Assembly (NCBI GenBank): GCA_045579305.1
Contig: JAZNLY010000001.1
Span: 1-7,170 of the forward strand
DNA length: 7,170 bases
Source: Fimenecus sp045579305
GTDB lineage: Bacteria; Bacillota; Clostridia; Oscillospirales; Acutalibacteraceae
Reading direction: 5' to 3'
In this document: in pieces, positions 6,533-7,170 of the stretch
Position numbering within the stretch: position 1 is the first letter of the stretch
How the letters are laid out: each line of letters starts with the position of its first letter
Notes under the pieces: generated by a model
What the model was told of the DNA's origin: nothing
Database searches by the model: none
The model's input: only the letters and a program-made list of their open reading frames with translations
Translations under genes and position numbers: made by a program

Positions 6533-7026
6533 TTTTCAACTACCACCCTAATATCGTCGCCATTCTGAGTTTTAACGGTAACTATTTCACCAATTACACC
6601 CATCTCTACCATTCTGAAAATACTTTCAAAATCAACGCCGCTTAAATCTACACCTGCAAAAAGACCTGAAATATTTTTACCTACATTAATAAGTTCTTTA
6701 ACCAACAAATAAGGGAGATTAACTTTTATGTCGTCACCATTGGCAGTATCAACATATACTCTTAAAACAAGTTCATTTTCATTAACTTTTTCTGTTTTTT
6801 CTAATTTGACATTTGACTTAACTTCTTCATTTTTAAAGAGTTCGTCAATGCTGATGCCATAAAGATTTGCTATATTAGGTAATGTCATAATATCGGGACA
6901 AGCAATGTCGTTTTCCCATTTTGATACTGCCTGTGCTGACACACCTAATTTTTCTGCAACATAGTCCTGTGTAAATCCTGATTGTTTTCTGAGTTCATAA
7001 AGTTTCTTACCAATTGTTTTTTCCAT
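6529..7026 (-). CDS. HTH (XRE/Cro-type) regulator with C-terminal SHOCT/YvlB-like domain
   Basis: This is a predicted cytoplasmic DNA-binding protein of 165 residues. Residues 5-64 form a standard HTH_3 domain, with helix-turn-helix FTQDYVAEKLGVSAQAVSKW (18-37) and the family ending LYGISIDELF. A charged linker (65-84) joins a C-terminal domain of strand pairs and helix: LRVYVDTANGDDIKVNLP (88-105), a hydrophobic helical stretch, VDFESIFRMVEMG (131-143) and EIVTVKTQNGDDIRVVVE (147-164). This layout resembles the small acidic domain found in YvlB/LiaX-type SHOCT-like proteins of Firmicutes; that resemblance is from memory and untested. The motif NGDDI(K/R)V occurs twice, at 96-102 and 155-161. 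AAGGAG (7040-7035) lies 8 bases before ATG 7026. It is the first gene of a unit with the overlapping small protein, and a palindrome near its promoter suggests autoregulation. Confidence 0.88.
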   Translation of the reverse strand: MEKTIGKKLYELRKQSGFTQDYVAEKLGVSAQAVSKWENDIACPDIMTLPNIANLYGISIDELFKNEEVKSNVKLEKTEKVNENELVLRVYVDTANGDDIKVNLPYLLVKELINVGKNISGLFAGVDLSGVDFESIFRMVEMGVIGEIVTVKTQNGDDIRVVVEK

Positions 7027-7049
7027 CTGAATCTCTCCTTTGAAATTAT

Positions 7050-7059
7050 TAACCGGTTA
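7050..7059. promoter_or_regulatory. Palindrome TAACCGGTTA, candidate operator
   Basis: This is a perfect 10-base palindrome, the most GC-rich spot in an AT-rich leader. It lies at about +1 to +11 of the predicted HTH transcript and before its ribosome binding site. The position is right for autorepression by the HTH dimer. It is a single site without a second copy in the window, so the assignment is inferred. Confidence 0.45.
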
Positions 7060-7066
7060 CAACTGC

Positions 7067-7095
7067 ATTGTATGAGCAAAAAATCAAAAAGTAAA
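7067..7095 (-). promoter_or_regulatory. Probable promoter of the HTH gene
   Basis: On the minus strand TTTACT (7095-7090, 4 of 6) and TACAAT (7072-7067, 5 of 6) have a 17-base spacer. The predicted start is near 7060. It is weaker than the other promoters in the window, as expected for a regulator. Confidence 0.5.
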
Positions 7096-7121
7096 TAAAA
7101 TAAAGGTTGATTTTTCATTTT

Positions 7122-7136
7122 TCAACTGTTAGTTGA
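7122..7136. repeat. Inverted repeat TCAACT-GTT-AGTTGA
   Basis: Six-base perfect arms with a 3-base centre lie upstream of the HTH promoter and overlap the -35 of the weak plus-strand promoter. A related GTTGA half-site sits at about 7106-7110. It could be a protein-binding site; it lacks the T-tract expected of a terminator. Confidence 0.4.
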
Positions 7137-7170
7137 GCAGATTTTGAGTATTTTAACATAATAAAAGTTG

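Larger units (their letters stand above)
7027..7170. other. Intergenic control region upstream of the HTH gene
   Basis: No convincing coding sequence lies here. The region is AT-rich and holds the HTH gene promoter, a 10-base palindrome, a 15-base inverted repeat and a weak possible plus-strand promoter: TTGAGC (7133-7138), 18 bases, CATAAT (7157-7162). If that promoter is real, a divergent gene would begin beyond the right edge. Confidence 0.6.

Overview
The window reads as chromosomal DNA of a low-GC Gram-positive bacterium, most likely a gut or rumen Clostridia member of the Ruminococcus/Oscillospiraceae type. The reasons are AT-rich codon use, strong AAGGAG-type ribosome binding sites, near-consensus sigma-A promoters with 17-base spacers, an L19 leader-like region before rplS, and a plant-sugar locus with a secreted GH5 enzyme. 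Genus-level assignment is inference. Every gene I can support lies on the minus strand, so transcription runs from position 7170 towards 1.

In transcription order: (1) 7170-7027 is a regulatory region with a promoter, a palindrome at the predicted start of transcription and a second inverted repeat. (2) 7026-6529 encodes an HTH regulator with a C-terminal beta/alpha domain. It overlaps by ATGA a 79-residue, very basic, very AT-rich small protein (6532-6293) that resembles the regulator's own C-terminal domain. (3) 6277-5756 is the rplS unit: extended -10 promoter, structured leader, ribosomal protein L19 and intrinsic terminator. (4) 5733-4413 holds prmA (L11 methyltransferase), a coupled ArsC/Spx-family thioredoxin-fold protein and a terminator. 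(5) 4409-3106 is a secreted GH5 glycoside hydrolase behind its own promoter. (6) 3100-1 is a second promoter driving an FGGY sugar kinase (probable L-ribulokinase) and L-arabinose isomerase AraA, which runs off the left edge about 20 residues short.

The left half fits breakdown of plant cell-wall glycan (GH5 outside the cell) followed by L-arabinose use (AraA makes L-ribulose, the kinase makes L-ribulose-5-phosphate). The 4-epimerase AraD and any transporter must lie outside. The middle is translation housekeeping. The least familiar part is the HTH plus small-protein pair at the right end. It is the best candidate for something undescribed, but its function cannot be read from sequence alone.

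No mobile element, CRISPR array, tRNA or rRNA gene was seen. There is no gene-free stretch above 300 bases; the longest non-coding stretches are 7027-7170 and 6145-6292.
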